Source: Mesocentrotus franciscanus
Taxonomy: Eukaryota > Echinodermata > Echinoidea > Camarodonta > Strongylocentrotidae
DNA: 64,000 nt
NCBI GenBank assembly: GCA_037976565.1
Contig: CP137684.1
Location: 17,418,339-17,482,338, forward strand
Direction: 5' to 3'
Shown here: positions 1 through 9,496 of the stretch, piece by piece
How positions within the stretch are numbered: the first letter of the stretch is position 1
Layout: each line of letters opens with the position of its first letter
Translations under genes and position numbers: made by a program
Notes under the pieces: model-generated
What the model was told of the DNA's origin: nothing
The model's database searches: none
The model's input: only the letters and a program-made list of their open reading frames with translations

Positions 1-202
1 TTTACAGGTACGTACTGCAGTCACTTCGGCTCCGCGTAAATTGCAATGCGTGAGCGCCCTAGCTAGCTGATCTGACACCGCGCAAGTTGCGCGCTGGAGG
101 CATTTGTGTGTGCAAAAGTCGCGGAGGGGTTAGGAGTCCTATCACAGGGTTTGATAGTACTATCAAACCCTCTGACGCAATGATAGATCGAAATGCTCCT
201 TG

Positions 203-260
203 TCATGTGATATAGTTTTGACCAATCAGTGAATGACAATCTATGTATGAGGTCTATAAA
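203..260 (+). promoter_or_regulatory. E-box/CCAAT/TATA promoter-like module 1
   Basis: TCATGTGA at 203, CCAAT at 222 and TATAAA at 255. CCAAT to TATA is 33 bp start to start, and E-box to CCAAT is 19 bp. A long hairpin begins at 298, about where transcription from this TATA box would start. The same spacing recurs at five other sites in the window. Promoter activity is inferred from layout only. Confidence 0.45.
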
Positions 261-297
261 TATATATATTATACAAATATACACTGTACTGTCTTGA

Positions 298-419
298 GAG
301 GTTCTGGTTAAAACTATGCGCAAGAGGTGACTCCAATAGTACTATTTGCTGAGGGGCGCAGCCCCGAAGCAAATGGTACTTTTGGAGTCACCGAGGCCCA
401 TAGTTTTAACCAGTACCTC
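298..419. repeat. imperfect long hairpin downstream of module 1
   Basis: The arms GAGGTTCTGGTTAAAACTATG (left) and its near-complement ending CCAGTACCTC (right) enclose a GC-rich loop with its own small palindrome near GGCGCAGCCCC. AATAGTACTATTTGC and GGTGACTCC also pair across the stem. No reading frame of note. It may be the body of a foldback element or a transcribed hairpin. Confidence 0.6.
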
Positions 420-653
420 GAATAGAAGGCATGGTATATTTGTTTTATATCCTGCATCAAAAATTAATTTTATTAAAAAAAAAAAAAATTCTAAAAAGAT
501 TTAGAATATTTTGTTTTCATTAAATTAAGATTTGAAGAAGAAAAAAATTCAATTAAAAAAAAAAAAAAAAAAAAACAAATTTCAACTCCCAAATAGTACT
601 CCCAAATAGTACTCTCATATAGTACTTTCTAAAAATAGTTCAAATATTTCTGG
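420..653. other. A/T-rich spacer with ATAGTACT repeats, no gene
   Basis: Holds two poly(A) runs (about 475-488 and 556-575) and three close copies of ATAGTACT between 592 and 626. The segment TTTATATCCTGCATCAAAAA at about 446-465 is the inverted counterpart of 689-709, so the spacer lies inside a larger inverted pair. Nothing looks coding. Confidence 0.5.
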
Positions 654-710
654 TCATGTGACGAGCTCTCAACCAATCAAAAGCCAACAAATTTTTGATG
701 CAGGATATAA
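654..710 (+). promoter_or_regulatory. E-box/CCAAT/TATA promoter-like module 2
   Basis: TCATGTGA at 654, CCAAT at 673 and TATAA at 706. Both spacings (19 and 33 bp) equal those of module 1, while the sequence between the boxes has diverged. The hairpin at 729-1027 follows directly. Confidence 0.45.
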
Positions 711-728
711 ATATATATATTATAGTTA

Positions 729-1027
729 TATCGACTGCTACGAGAGGACTAGCTGTTTCTATACGCTCAAGGGATAGTTGAATCCCCTGCTATCACCCCG
801 AGGCGCGCCTGGGTGGGCGGCGCGCCGAGGGGTGATACATATGGAAAAGTTTCAGGCCGAAATTCCACTAAAGTGGATCTGCGCGTGTCTTTCTTTGCTC
901 AGCGCACACAGGTACGTCTCATGAATAATTCATGACCCTACGCGCCAACTGCATACACTCAGGGGATTCAACTATCCCGCGAGCCAGTATAGAAACAGCT
1001 AGTCCTCGAGTATTAAAGCAGTCGATA
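729..1027. repeat. long nested hairpin element, copy A
   Basis: TATCGACTGC at 729 pairs with GCAGTCGATA at 1018-1027. GGACTAGCTGTTTCTATAC pairs with the complement near 985-1005. GGGATAGTTGAATCCCC pairs with GGGGATTCAACTATCCC. An inner stem TATCACCCC/GGGGTGATA carries GGCGCGCC. The right arm and what follows recur at 18113-18608. No protein coding is seen. Confidence 0.7.
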
Positions 1028-1430
1028 TGACTTTTATATGCCAAATTAAAACAAAAATCAACCAAGAATTCTTACCTTAGACTTTTAGTGAGTAAAAATT
1101 TGTTAAAACATCACAGAAAATCTGAAACACTGTCTGTTAATCTTCGCTTAATCTTCGAGTGAAAGTTTCAATCATTTGGGAATCGCAGACAAAGAGCACT
1201 GTATTATGGCGTCCGTGCTCGCACGTAGACAATTTTAACACGCAAACCAATGGGGATCGCAGTAAACCAATGGGAATCGCAGGATAATGAGGCGGAGGGT
1301 AGAAACTTTTAACTAGGCCCTGTGGGCTATTGCTATGCCCTGTGAGTTGGGCATGGCTTGAAATCACGACTCCAATTTCGACCAATCAGATGGCTAGATT
1401 TCTAAAGTGAGGTATATAATTTAAATTAAT
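1028..1430 (+). repeat. shared body after hairpin copy A, containing promoter-like module 3
   Basis: Closely matches 18219-18610, including ACTAGGCCCTGTGGGCTATT and the two CAAACCAATGG/GTAAACCAATGG blocks. At its end CCAAT (1382) and TATAA (1415) are again 33 bp apart. The E-box position holds TCACGACT instead. An apparent minus-strand ORF here is duplicated in the other copy, so it travels with the repeat and is not taken as a gene. Confidence 0.6.
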
Positions 1431-1569
1431 ATATGATTGTATTGCATTTATATTGTATTGGTTTATTGAGATAAAACTCATCGATCACCAAGGGCATCAT
1501 AGATGACTAATTTGTGTTTCCTTTGTGTAACGCAATGTTTAACAGATTCAAACAACAAAATAAAAATTA

Positions 1570-1815
1570 CTACACTCATAATGCACACGTATCCATATCA
1601 GTGGATGCTCAAGGCGCCTACAAAGTACTGTCATTCACTCACTTTAGCCAAGTTACCCTAAGGCGCTAAAAGCATTCAAGGAATAAATTTCTATCAGGTA
1701 CCCATTTACTGCACCTTGGTGGAGAGTGGCAAATGTAAATTAATGTCTGGCTGGCGGGACTAGAATCGCTAACCATGTGATCCACAGTCCGGTAACGTAG
1801 CCACTAGACGACGAC
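1570..1815 (-). repeat. SINE-like repeat, copy A
   Basis: Shares an ordered set of blocks with 62395-62575: TTCAAGGAATAAAT, a GGTACCCATTTACT-type block, a GTGGCAAATGTA-type block, TTAATGTCT, and a degenerate tRNA B-box-like stretch on the minus strand followed by AACCATGTG. A third partial copy lies near 32976. The layout fits a tRNA-headed SINE read on the minus strand. Family not identified. Confidence 0.5.
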
Positions 1816-3880
1816 ACCCGCAAAGGATGTTGGAGCCTTTTTGTCTTGTGGGTCCTGATGGGTTCCCTCAACTGATGACGGCTTTAGCCAAATTACTCTT
1901 TAATGACGACACTTTGGGAGCACTGTGATCAATTGATGAAGGCTCTTGACTATCATACAAGAGGTTCTGGGTTCAATACTCGCTTCGGTGCTTCCATCCC
2001 TGGACAAGGTGTCCCACCTTATTCCCCCCCCCCCCTCTTTACCCAATTTAATTAGTTACATGGTAATGCTGGTGTCATGACATTTACAGGGCCAAAATGA
2101 AGAGCGGTATTAATACTGATGAGGCTACCCTGGGTAATTAAGACCAGAATAATATTTAAAAACATAATTATAACTATGCTTTTAAAGATGAAATAAAAAT
2201 CAAATTACCCGAATCCTGTTGCAGAGTACCAGAGACCCAGAGGACCAGGAGAAGTAACTTTACCACCCCGAGACGGCTGGGCGTAAACCAGAGAAACACG
2301 GGCGAAGACATCGTGATTATAATCGGTGTTCGATCATGCAATTGTATGTCTGCAACCACCTGCATACAGAACAATTATCTACTAAATAAATACTATACTC
2401 AACCAAAAATTTATGTTCCCCTGACAACTTTTAATATAACTCGATGAAAATGTGAAGAAACTTGTTTGTAAAAAAAATTATGCAGTATTTTACCTACATT
2501 TTGACTGCCTATTTGTAATGAAATTCATAATGAATCGTGATTTTCATGGCAGAAAAAAAGTTTTTGCATTTCATATATATAATGCATGGTTTATAATTAT
2601 TATGCAGTTTTAAGAACTTGAATGAGAGTTATGCACCTGTACTTGAACTAAAGAAACGAAGTGTATGTACACGTACATCGTACATTACATTACTAAACAC
2701 AAAATGCAACAAGTACCGACTGCGATAAAAAAAAACAGAATTTCATCATCGACATAATCAATATCATCGACAAAATCACAAATCAAAATATTGTTACGAA
2801 ATTTCTGCACACTTTGGTGTATAAATGAACGATTTTGTTTGAAAATCAAATATCACTCGAGTTTTGATATAAATATCAGGGTAACTTACTTGTTTGGTTG
2901 AGCAAGATCTATAAACAACCGACTTCAGTTAGTCGCCACCTGTTCAATATGACAACACACAGTTGCAGCTCTTGATACTTGGACTAAAAATTGAATATTG
3001 CGATGTTTTTTCTCTTTATCCCTTGAAACACACCCCAATAATCAATAATCTAGACCATGCAACAATAGATCAAATGCCAGTTATTGACGCAGAATGACAT
3101 TGAACTTTTTGTCCATCATAACACCACGTTTAATATAACAAAAGACCGTAATAGCTACAGTTGAGTCCAAAATTGTACATCCACCTGGTAGAAAAGCAAG
3201 ATATATTATCACCACGTCACTCATTCCTGCCAACTTTTTACTTCAGGAAGACAGACAAGTTTCATCTCAGTCTTTTTAATGTCCCATATAGTATATACAT
3301 CACTCATCACCCTGCGACATTTATAGGCCTACAGTTTATGTAACTCCTGCAGTTATGAAAATGTAAAGTCTTTTCCTTCCAGGTGTATATGAACTTTCGG
3401 GTCTAGCTGTACAAATTTCAAGAATGTTTAAAGGTTGCAAACAGGGGCAGGCTGGGATAGTCATTTGGTTGGGGAATTTCGTTTCGACCAGCCCACTCAA
3501 CTTAATAGATAAATATCAACCGCCCATTAGGCCAAAATATTGAGCAAACGGGGGGGGCGGGACGACTCCCCAAACTCCCCATTGTCGACTTAGGCATTCC
3601 ATTTTGATTTAAATCGGGGAAACTCTCGGGAACATTTAAAAAGTAATTAATTAACATAATAACGAATTTCACTTTTTTTCCTAAAACTTTCCCTCAAGGG
3701 TTAAAATTGCCCCTTAATTTATAAACATGAATGGTCAACAGTTACATATGGGGACAAAAATCATTTTCATTGGTAAAAATAAGTAATCTACGCGTACTGC
3801 ATAGCATGATGACAATGGATATTCAAGTGAATAGAATTTGTCAAAGTGTGTATTCCCAGATAAGAAATGTTTAGAGTATC
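1816..3880. other. no gene recognised
   Basis: Diverged, AT-rich sequence. The stretch near 1960-2015 (GGTTCTGGGTTCAATACTC, then a conserved-looking CCATCCCTGGACAAGG) resembles a decayed tRNA-derived SINE. A C-run lies at 2026-2036. Short open frames (for example 3161-3343) have no recognisable domain or codon signal and I do not support them. Confidence 0.4.
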
Positions 3881-3889
3881 AGGAAGGTT

Positions 3890-4400
3890 CTTTCAGATAA
3901 GGCAGCTGCTGTAATCGTTCACGCATTAATGACATCACGGTTAGATGGAGGAAATTCTTTGCTTTGCTCTTTGGTATAACTCAACAGCATTTAAGGAAAT
4001 TACGATATGCTCAGAATTCTGCTGCACGTATTCTTTCAAGAGGTAGAAAGTTTGACCACATTACCCCTACACTTTTGGCACTACACTGGTTTCTATAAAA
4101 CAGAGAATTGAATACAAAATTAATTTAAAAACATAAAAGGCGATGCACGGATATGCCCTTGTGTACATTTCAGACTTGTTGACTATTTATAACCCTCGAA
4201 CTAATTTGCGATCTGCAGGTAAATACCTGCTTGAGAGTCCTCGAACACACTCTTTTATATAGGTGATTGATCATTTACTGCCTGTGCATCGAGATCGTGG
4301 AATGGTCTTCCCCAAATACCTATTTCAGATTGCTTAATATTAGTCACTGCTTTATTGTCTTTCCCATTTAGAATCATGAACAGATATTTTTGGTAGTTTT
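3890..4400 (+). pseudogene. decayed C-terminal end of a CR1/L2-like reverse transcriptase ORF
   Basis: Translating across several frames gives the usual order of this region: VHALMTSRLDGGNSLL, then QNSAARILSRG, then a TP.L..LHW-like block, a YKI..K..HGYAPVYISDLL-like block, and finally SRSWNGLPQ. The intact equivalent lies at 59630-60070. Stops and frame changes occur throughout, so it is a dead fragment. Reverse transcriptase motifs upstream are missing. Confidence 0.65.
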
Positions 4401-4479
4401 TCAGTCTCATCATCGCCTTTGATTAGGCAACTAGATATTGGCGCTTTAGAAATTCCTGGATTAGATTGGATTGGATTGG

Positions 4480-5445
4480 GTTACGCACTTGCAAGCCGCT
4501 TTAACATTTATTCCTATTTCTTGATATCAAGAATTCGACTTCTTGATATCAGAAATTCATTTCTTGATATCAAGAATTCGATTTTCTGATATCAAGAATT
4601 AAATTCTTGTTATCAAGAATTGTTATAGTGATTGATTTCGAGCTCGAAAGTATTGCAATAATTCATTTGGATATCGAGCTCAAAAGTAGTGCAGAAATTC
4701 ACAGTTGAATTCGAACGCAAGCGTTGTGCAGAAATTCATTCTGATTTCGAACGCAAGAGTTGTGTAGAAATGCATTTTGATTTCGTGCTCAAAAGTTGTG
4801 CAAGAAATCATTACGAGATATGTTGCTAGTTTGAAGTGCATTGAATGTCTATGGGAATTTCCTTGTAGACAATATTTCTTTGGTACTGTTTAGACATGTT
4901 CTTTTAAAGCAATATATTAATGCTGAAATAAAAAAACAGACATGTTTGTTTCCAGTTCAATTAATTGTAATACATTATAATAAAAACGCGTCATATCACG
5001 AAATGATTTCTTGATATGTTGCCGTTTTACGTTTTTGAAAGACGCGTTTTTGTATGTTTTATAACAAGTAATTAAACTGGAAAAAATCACAACCAACATT
5101 TTCAATGTAACATTAATCAATGGTCTAAATAAACATATGCTTAAACAGTATGAAATGAACATTTTCTACAAGGAATATCACAGAGACAGCAAACGCACTG
5201 CACACTGGCAACATGAATTCTTGCATTAGTTGAATTCTCGCGATACATTGACTTTCGACACCGCACCGCTCAGGTCGGATGAATACGTGCACAACTTTTG
5301 CGTTCGAAGTCGAATCACAATGAGTGTGTGCACTAGTTTTGTGCTCAAAATCAACTGTGAATGTTTGCACTACTTTTGCGCTCGAAATCAGAACGAATTG
5401 TTGCATTACTTTTGCGCTCGAAATCAATTGTGAATTTGTGCAATA
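4480..5445. repeat. foldback element, left arm and centre
   Basis: 4500-4625 is a run of TTGATATCAAGAATTC palindromic units. 4630-4815 has about 45-bp units around ATTTCGAGCTCGAAAG and GTTGTGCAGAAATTCA. After a centre at about 4880-5160, the same ~45-bp units return inverted at 5270-5435 (TTTTGCGCTCGAAATCA). The outer part of the right arm reappears at 8060-8300, separated by a retrotransposon. Arms made of internal repeats are typical of foldback elements. Superfamily not assignable. Confidence 0.6.
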
Positions 5446-5544
5446 ATAATAATAATAATAATATTCAGCTTTGATATAGCGCTTAATACATCTCGGACGT
5501 CTCTAAACGCTTTACAGATATACTCAATTCAATTCTCATTTATT

Positions 5545-7258
5545 TCATTCTCGGTTAAAAATTACATTGATACAAAATTCATAAACATATTTAGAAAATG
5601 AAATGGGAACAACATTAATAAAGCCCATAGGCCTTGTACAAGCGTAGTTCCCAAAGCATTCATAGCATAATGTTAAGCAAAGATAACAAAAAAAAAAAAA
5701 AAAAACATGAATAAAAAAATTAAAATAAAAAACATATAACACAAATATAAACAAAAGATAAATAACTATACATATTTGAGATAAAGAAACTGCTTCAATT
5801 TTTTTGAAAGAATTAACCGACTTGCATTCAGAGATATCTTTGGGGATGGAGTTCCAAATCACAGGGAAATTATGTCGTACTGATTTCAGTACCTTATTTG
5901 TTTTTACTGGCCATAAGTGAAAAGAATCCTTAAAACGGGTATTGTGATTATGTATCTGGTAATTAAGAGTGAACATCTGAAAAATATTAACAGGTAATTT
6001 TTTTTGAAAGTAAAAGAAGCCAAGGAGGGCAATGGAGTAAAAGTACAAATCAAAAATAGTAAGAGATTCAATTTTCTAAACAGTGGGGCAGAATGGGCAC
6101 GATAAAGACATCCCAGGCATATGCGAAGGGCTTTTTTTGCAATATAAATAATTTATCTAATTTAGTTCGACTACAATTACCCCAAACAGCAACACAATAA
6201 TTTAAATATGAGAGCATGAATGAATTATAAAGTAGTATTAATGCTGAAGGTGGGAGCGAGTCTTTTAATCTGTATAATATACCAATACATTTAGATACCT
6301 ATTGAGTGACTTTATTTACATGAGTGTCCCATTGCATATTATAATCAATATTAACACCAAGAAAATTAACACTTTTAACCTTATTTAATGGAACCTCATC
6401 TATTTTATAAACAAATTATCAAGCAAATTAGTGGAATTTGACTGCCTATGGAAGAAAGTAATGTAATTTGTTTTACTAGGATTTATCAACAATCTATTTG
6501 ATTTGAACCATTTTGTTACTTTGTCTACTTCAGTATTGATGTTATTTTGTAAGTTATGAGTGTTAGGTTGGGTGTAAATTAAAGTGGTATCGTCAGCGTA
6601 CATAATGTAATTAAATTTGTCAGAAGAATGTGTGAGATCATTAATATAAATTAAAAACAGTAGAGGACCTAGGATAGAACCTTGTGGTACACCATGTGTA
6701 ATAGGAGAAAAATTTGAGGAATTGTTATTATAAACTACACATTGAGATCTGTTAGAAAGATAACTTTCAAACCAAGATAGTGGTAAGCCCCCTATCCCAT
6801 AGTGTTCTAATTTTGACAAAAGTATTCTATGATCAACAATATCAAAGGCTTTAGAAAGGTCCATGAAAATTCCAATGCAAAATTTATTGGTATGAATTGC
6901 TGACAAACCTTTATCTTGTAATTCTATTAAAGCATGTGTAGTAGAGTGATTTTTCCTAAAGCCATATTGTGAATCCGTGAGAATGTTGTTATTAAAACAA
7001 AATGAATATAACCGGTTATAGATACATTTTTCTAACAACTTTGATATAGACGGCAGAATAGATATGGGCCTATAATTATCAAATTTATGAGGGCCATCTT
7101 TTTTAAATACAGGGGTTATTTTAGCTATTTTTAGTTTATCTGGGACTAAGCCTGTAGAAAGAGATAGATTAAATATAAATACTACTGGCTGTACAATATA
7201 AAATATAATTTTTTTCATTAAGTTAGTACTAAGATTATCAAATCCAACAGAATTACTG
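5545..7258 (-). pseudogene. reverse transcriptase ORF remnant
   Basis: An RNA-templated DNA polymerase of target-primed retrotransposition. The 272-residue open stretch at 7218-6400 holds the finger-region YRPISILPSISKLLEK, motif A (FMDLSKAFDIVDH), the HGVPQGSILGPLLFL motif B region and the catalytic YADD (MYADDTTLIY). Downstream, in another frame at 6048-5545, the C-terminal NHNTRFKDSFHLWPVKTNK...IWNSIPKDI block is still readable. The join between the two is broken near 6350-6060, and upstream the frame is cut by a MITE. The first Met at 7218 is an artefact of truncation, since homologous residues extend upstream. It is dead as it stands. Confidence 0.8.
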
Positions 7259-7322
7259 TTGTGTAGTGAATTACTAATCTGTATAACTTCATTTTCTGTT
7301 ATAGGATTAAAAAAATAGAATA

Positions 7323-7615
7323 CACCTTTTCACGGTTAAGGGCGCCATTTTAGAGGTCAGGGGTTTACGCGTATATAGCGCCCATGCAAATATGATGTGA
7401 GCGAACAGCGCATGCAGGCAGTGATGTCTTCAATGTTTTCAGATGCCTGCGCTGTGCGCTCACATCATATTTGCATGGGCGCGCTATCTTAACGCGTAAA
7501 CCACTGACCTCTAGAGGTCAGTGGGGTTAACATCTTTGTTTGTTCTTAAATTTGTTCTTAAATTAAGATGGCGCCCATGTCTGCGCATGCGCACTTTTGT
7601 AACCGTGAAAAGGTG
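7323..7615. mobile_element. palindromic MITE in the retrotransposon
   Basis: Terminal inverted repeats CACCTTTTCACGGTTA at both ends, flanked by TA on each side (7321-7322 and 7616-7617), fitting a TA target as for Tc1/mariner-type elements. Inside is a second long palindrome: GGTTTACGCG...CCATGCAAATATGATGTGAGC pairs with GCTCACATCATATTTGCATGG...CGCGTAAACC. No coding. About 293 bp. Confidence 0.8.
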
Positions 7616-8059
7616 TATTGTTGATTAAACCAGTCAGATGATCCTTAAAAGAAGTATCGTTAGGAGAACTAACCATTGATGTGGTTATCCGTCTACAACA
7701 GTTTATAAAATGTTGATTAAATTCAGTTGCTATAGATTGTGGATCACTAACTTTCTAAGTTCCATTAAAAAAGTATTCAGGTAAAGATTTGTTAGGCTTA
7801 TTTAGTAATGAGTTTATAACTGACCAAGCCTGTTTAGTATTATCTATATATAATTTTAAACTGTTAGAAAAATATGATTTTTTTTTGCATGCTTCAACAG
7901 ATTATTCAATTTATTTCTATATATTTTGTATTTTCTTTCATTATCCAATGTATTGTTTTGGAGAAAGTGTTTAAAATAACGATTTTTCTTCTTTATGCAT
8001 ATTAATAAATACTTTGTTATCCAAGGTTTTTTCATACCTCTTTTAGTTTGTTTGTTTTT

Positions 8060-8300
8060 TGACTATTACACCGGTCATTGAATTCAGAGCTTGCCCGCAC
8101 ACACTGTGTGTACAATCTCCACTCCCTGGGGAGCATTCCATTCAGGCGTTACTTGACGCTTAAGAACTGCAATATTTTGCGCTCGATATCCACATAATTC
8201 TTGCAATAGTCTTGCGTTCGAAATAAAAAGATATGAAGAATTCATTTTTTGATATCAAGAAATATGAATAAATGTTAAAACGGCTTGCCATACGCACTTT
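8060..8300. repeat. outer right arm of the foldback element
   Basis: Inverted counterpart of 4480-4700. TTTGATATCAAGAAATATGAA and AATAAATGTTAAAACGGCTTGC mirror GCAAGCCGCTTTAACATTTATT at about 4491. The ~45-bp CGCTCGATATC / GCGTTCGAAAT units also recur. The retrotransposon 5446-8060 separates it from the rest of the arm. Confidence 0.55.
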
Positions 8301-9481
8301 TGGCACATTGACCATGAGATAGCGCTCTGTGTGTCAACCATTTCAGCGGCGGTTGATTGGGGGGCGGGGAGGAGGGGCGGTATATATAGACATTTATTAA
8401 CACACACACATATATATATATATATATGGGGCGGCTTTCATATAATTTTTCTGAGCCTGTGTAATAAAAAAAGATAAATGAAACCACCATCATCGTAATC
8501 GTCTTCTTCATCAGTTATCATCATCATCATCGTCACCAACAACAAAAACATCATCACCACCACATCATCATTATCTACATATAAGTCTCTTCCAGGTAGG
8601 ACGGGGTCTTACCGAAAAGAAACCAGCAACAATGTATGTTTATAGTGCTAGATCGACAACAGATTTAGAATAAACCATCTCCCCCCCCCCTAGTCGATTA
8701 ATTTTCCGAAGACTTCTAGTATTAGTTCAGACTATTCTTGTTCAAGCTATCACCATATTTGGCGTAGCTCGTGGTACATAGAGAGAGAGAGGGGGCAAGA
8801 GAGTGGAAAAGGAGAATGGAAGAAATAGACAGAAGATGATTGGGCCTCTTTTTGCACCCCTCGCCTAGTCAGTAACCTCGTTCACAAGCATTTTATTCAG
8901 CAAGTAAAGGCTCGTTCAGATTTGACGCGGTAAACCTCCGCACAAAAGACATAATGATAAACCGCGCAAATGCATCGCAGTTGCGTGCACCAAAGGTATT
9001 ATTCCTTTTCACTGAGATCTTAGTTTTATATAAATGTGAAGCGTATTATACTATTTAAAAAAAACGCCGCGGTTGACCGCCTCATATTTAAGGTGGTAAA
9101 CAAACGTAATAAAAAAAAAACTGTGCAAATGCATCGCAAGTGTGCGCAACAAACTACAAAGGTATCACGCGTATTCACTGAGATCTGTGTTAATATACTC
9201 AAATGTGAAGCGTAATATAGTATAAAAGAGAAAAAGAAGACAAAAAAGCACCGCTTACCACTACATAGGGCTTTAGGCTGATCCTGGCATCCTGCCAACC
9301 CCCTCCCTCCCCCATGGTTCTTGTGCCCCCTCCGAGGCTGGATACACGCTACGCCACTTATCATAGTTGTATAATTGATTTGAAATCTGAACACAATGTG
9401 AAAATTAAACTTTCCTGAAATTTAATCCAATAAAAATCACTTTGCAATTGTAGCAAATACTTTTTTAAAAAATTATAAGTC
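8301..9481. other. no gene; microsatellites and a tandem duplication
   Basis: (CA)n/(TA)n at 8399-8427, (ATC)n-rich at 8506-8575, and GA-rich around 8780. About 8960-9060 and 9118-9226 are diverged direct copies (GCGCAAATGCATCGCA, CACTGAGATCT, AAATGTGAAGCGTA.TATA). Nothing looks coding. Confidence 0.5.
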
Positions 9482-9496
9482 ATCTTGTGAATGCAG

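Larger units (their letters stand above)
5446..8060 (-). mobile_element. 5'-truncated non-LTR retrotransposon (Jockey/CR1 group)
   Basis: Minus-strand element. The (AAT)n run near 5441-5462 is its 3' tail, next to an AGCGCTATATCAAAG motif typical of CR1/L2-type 3' ends. Reading inward one meets the RT C terminus, the RT core (6400-7218) and an upstream linker (about 7620-8030) with KPWITKYLLICIKKKNRYF. The endonuclease is missing, so the 5' end was lost on insertion or later. It lies inside the foldback repeat 4480-8300 and is itself interrupted by a MITE at 7323-7615. Confidence 0.8.
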
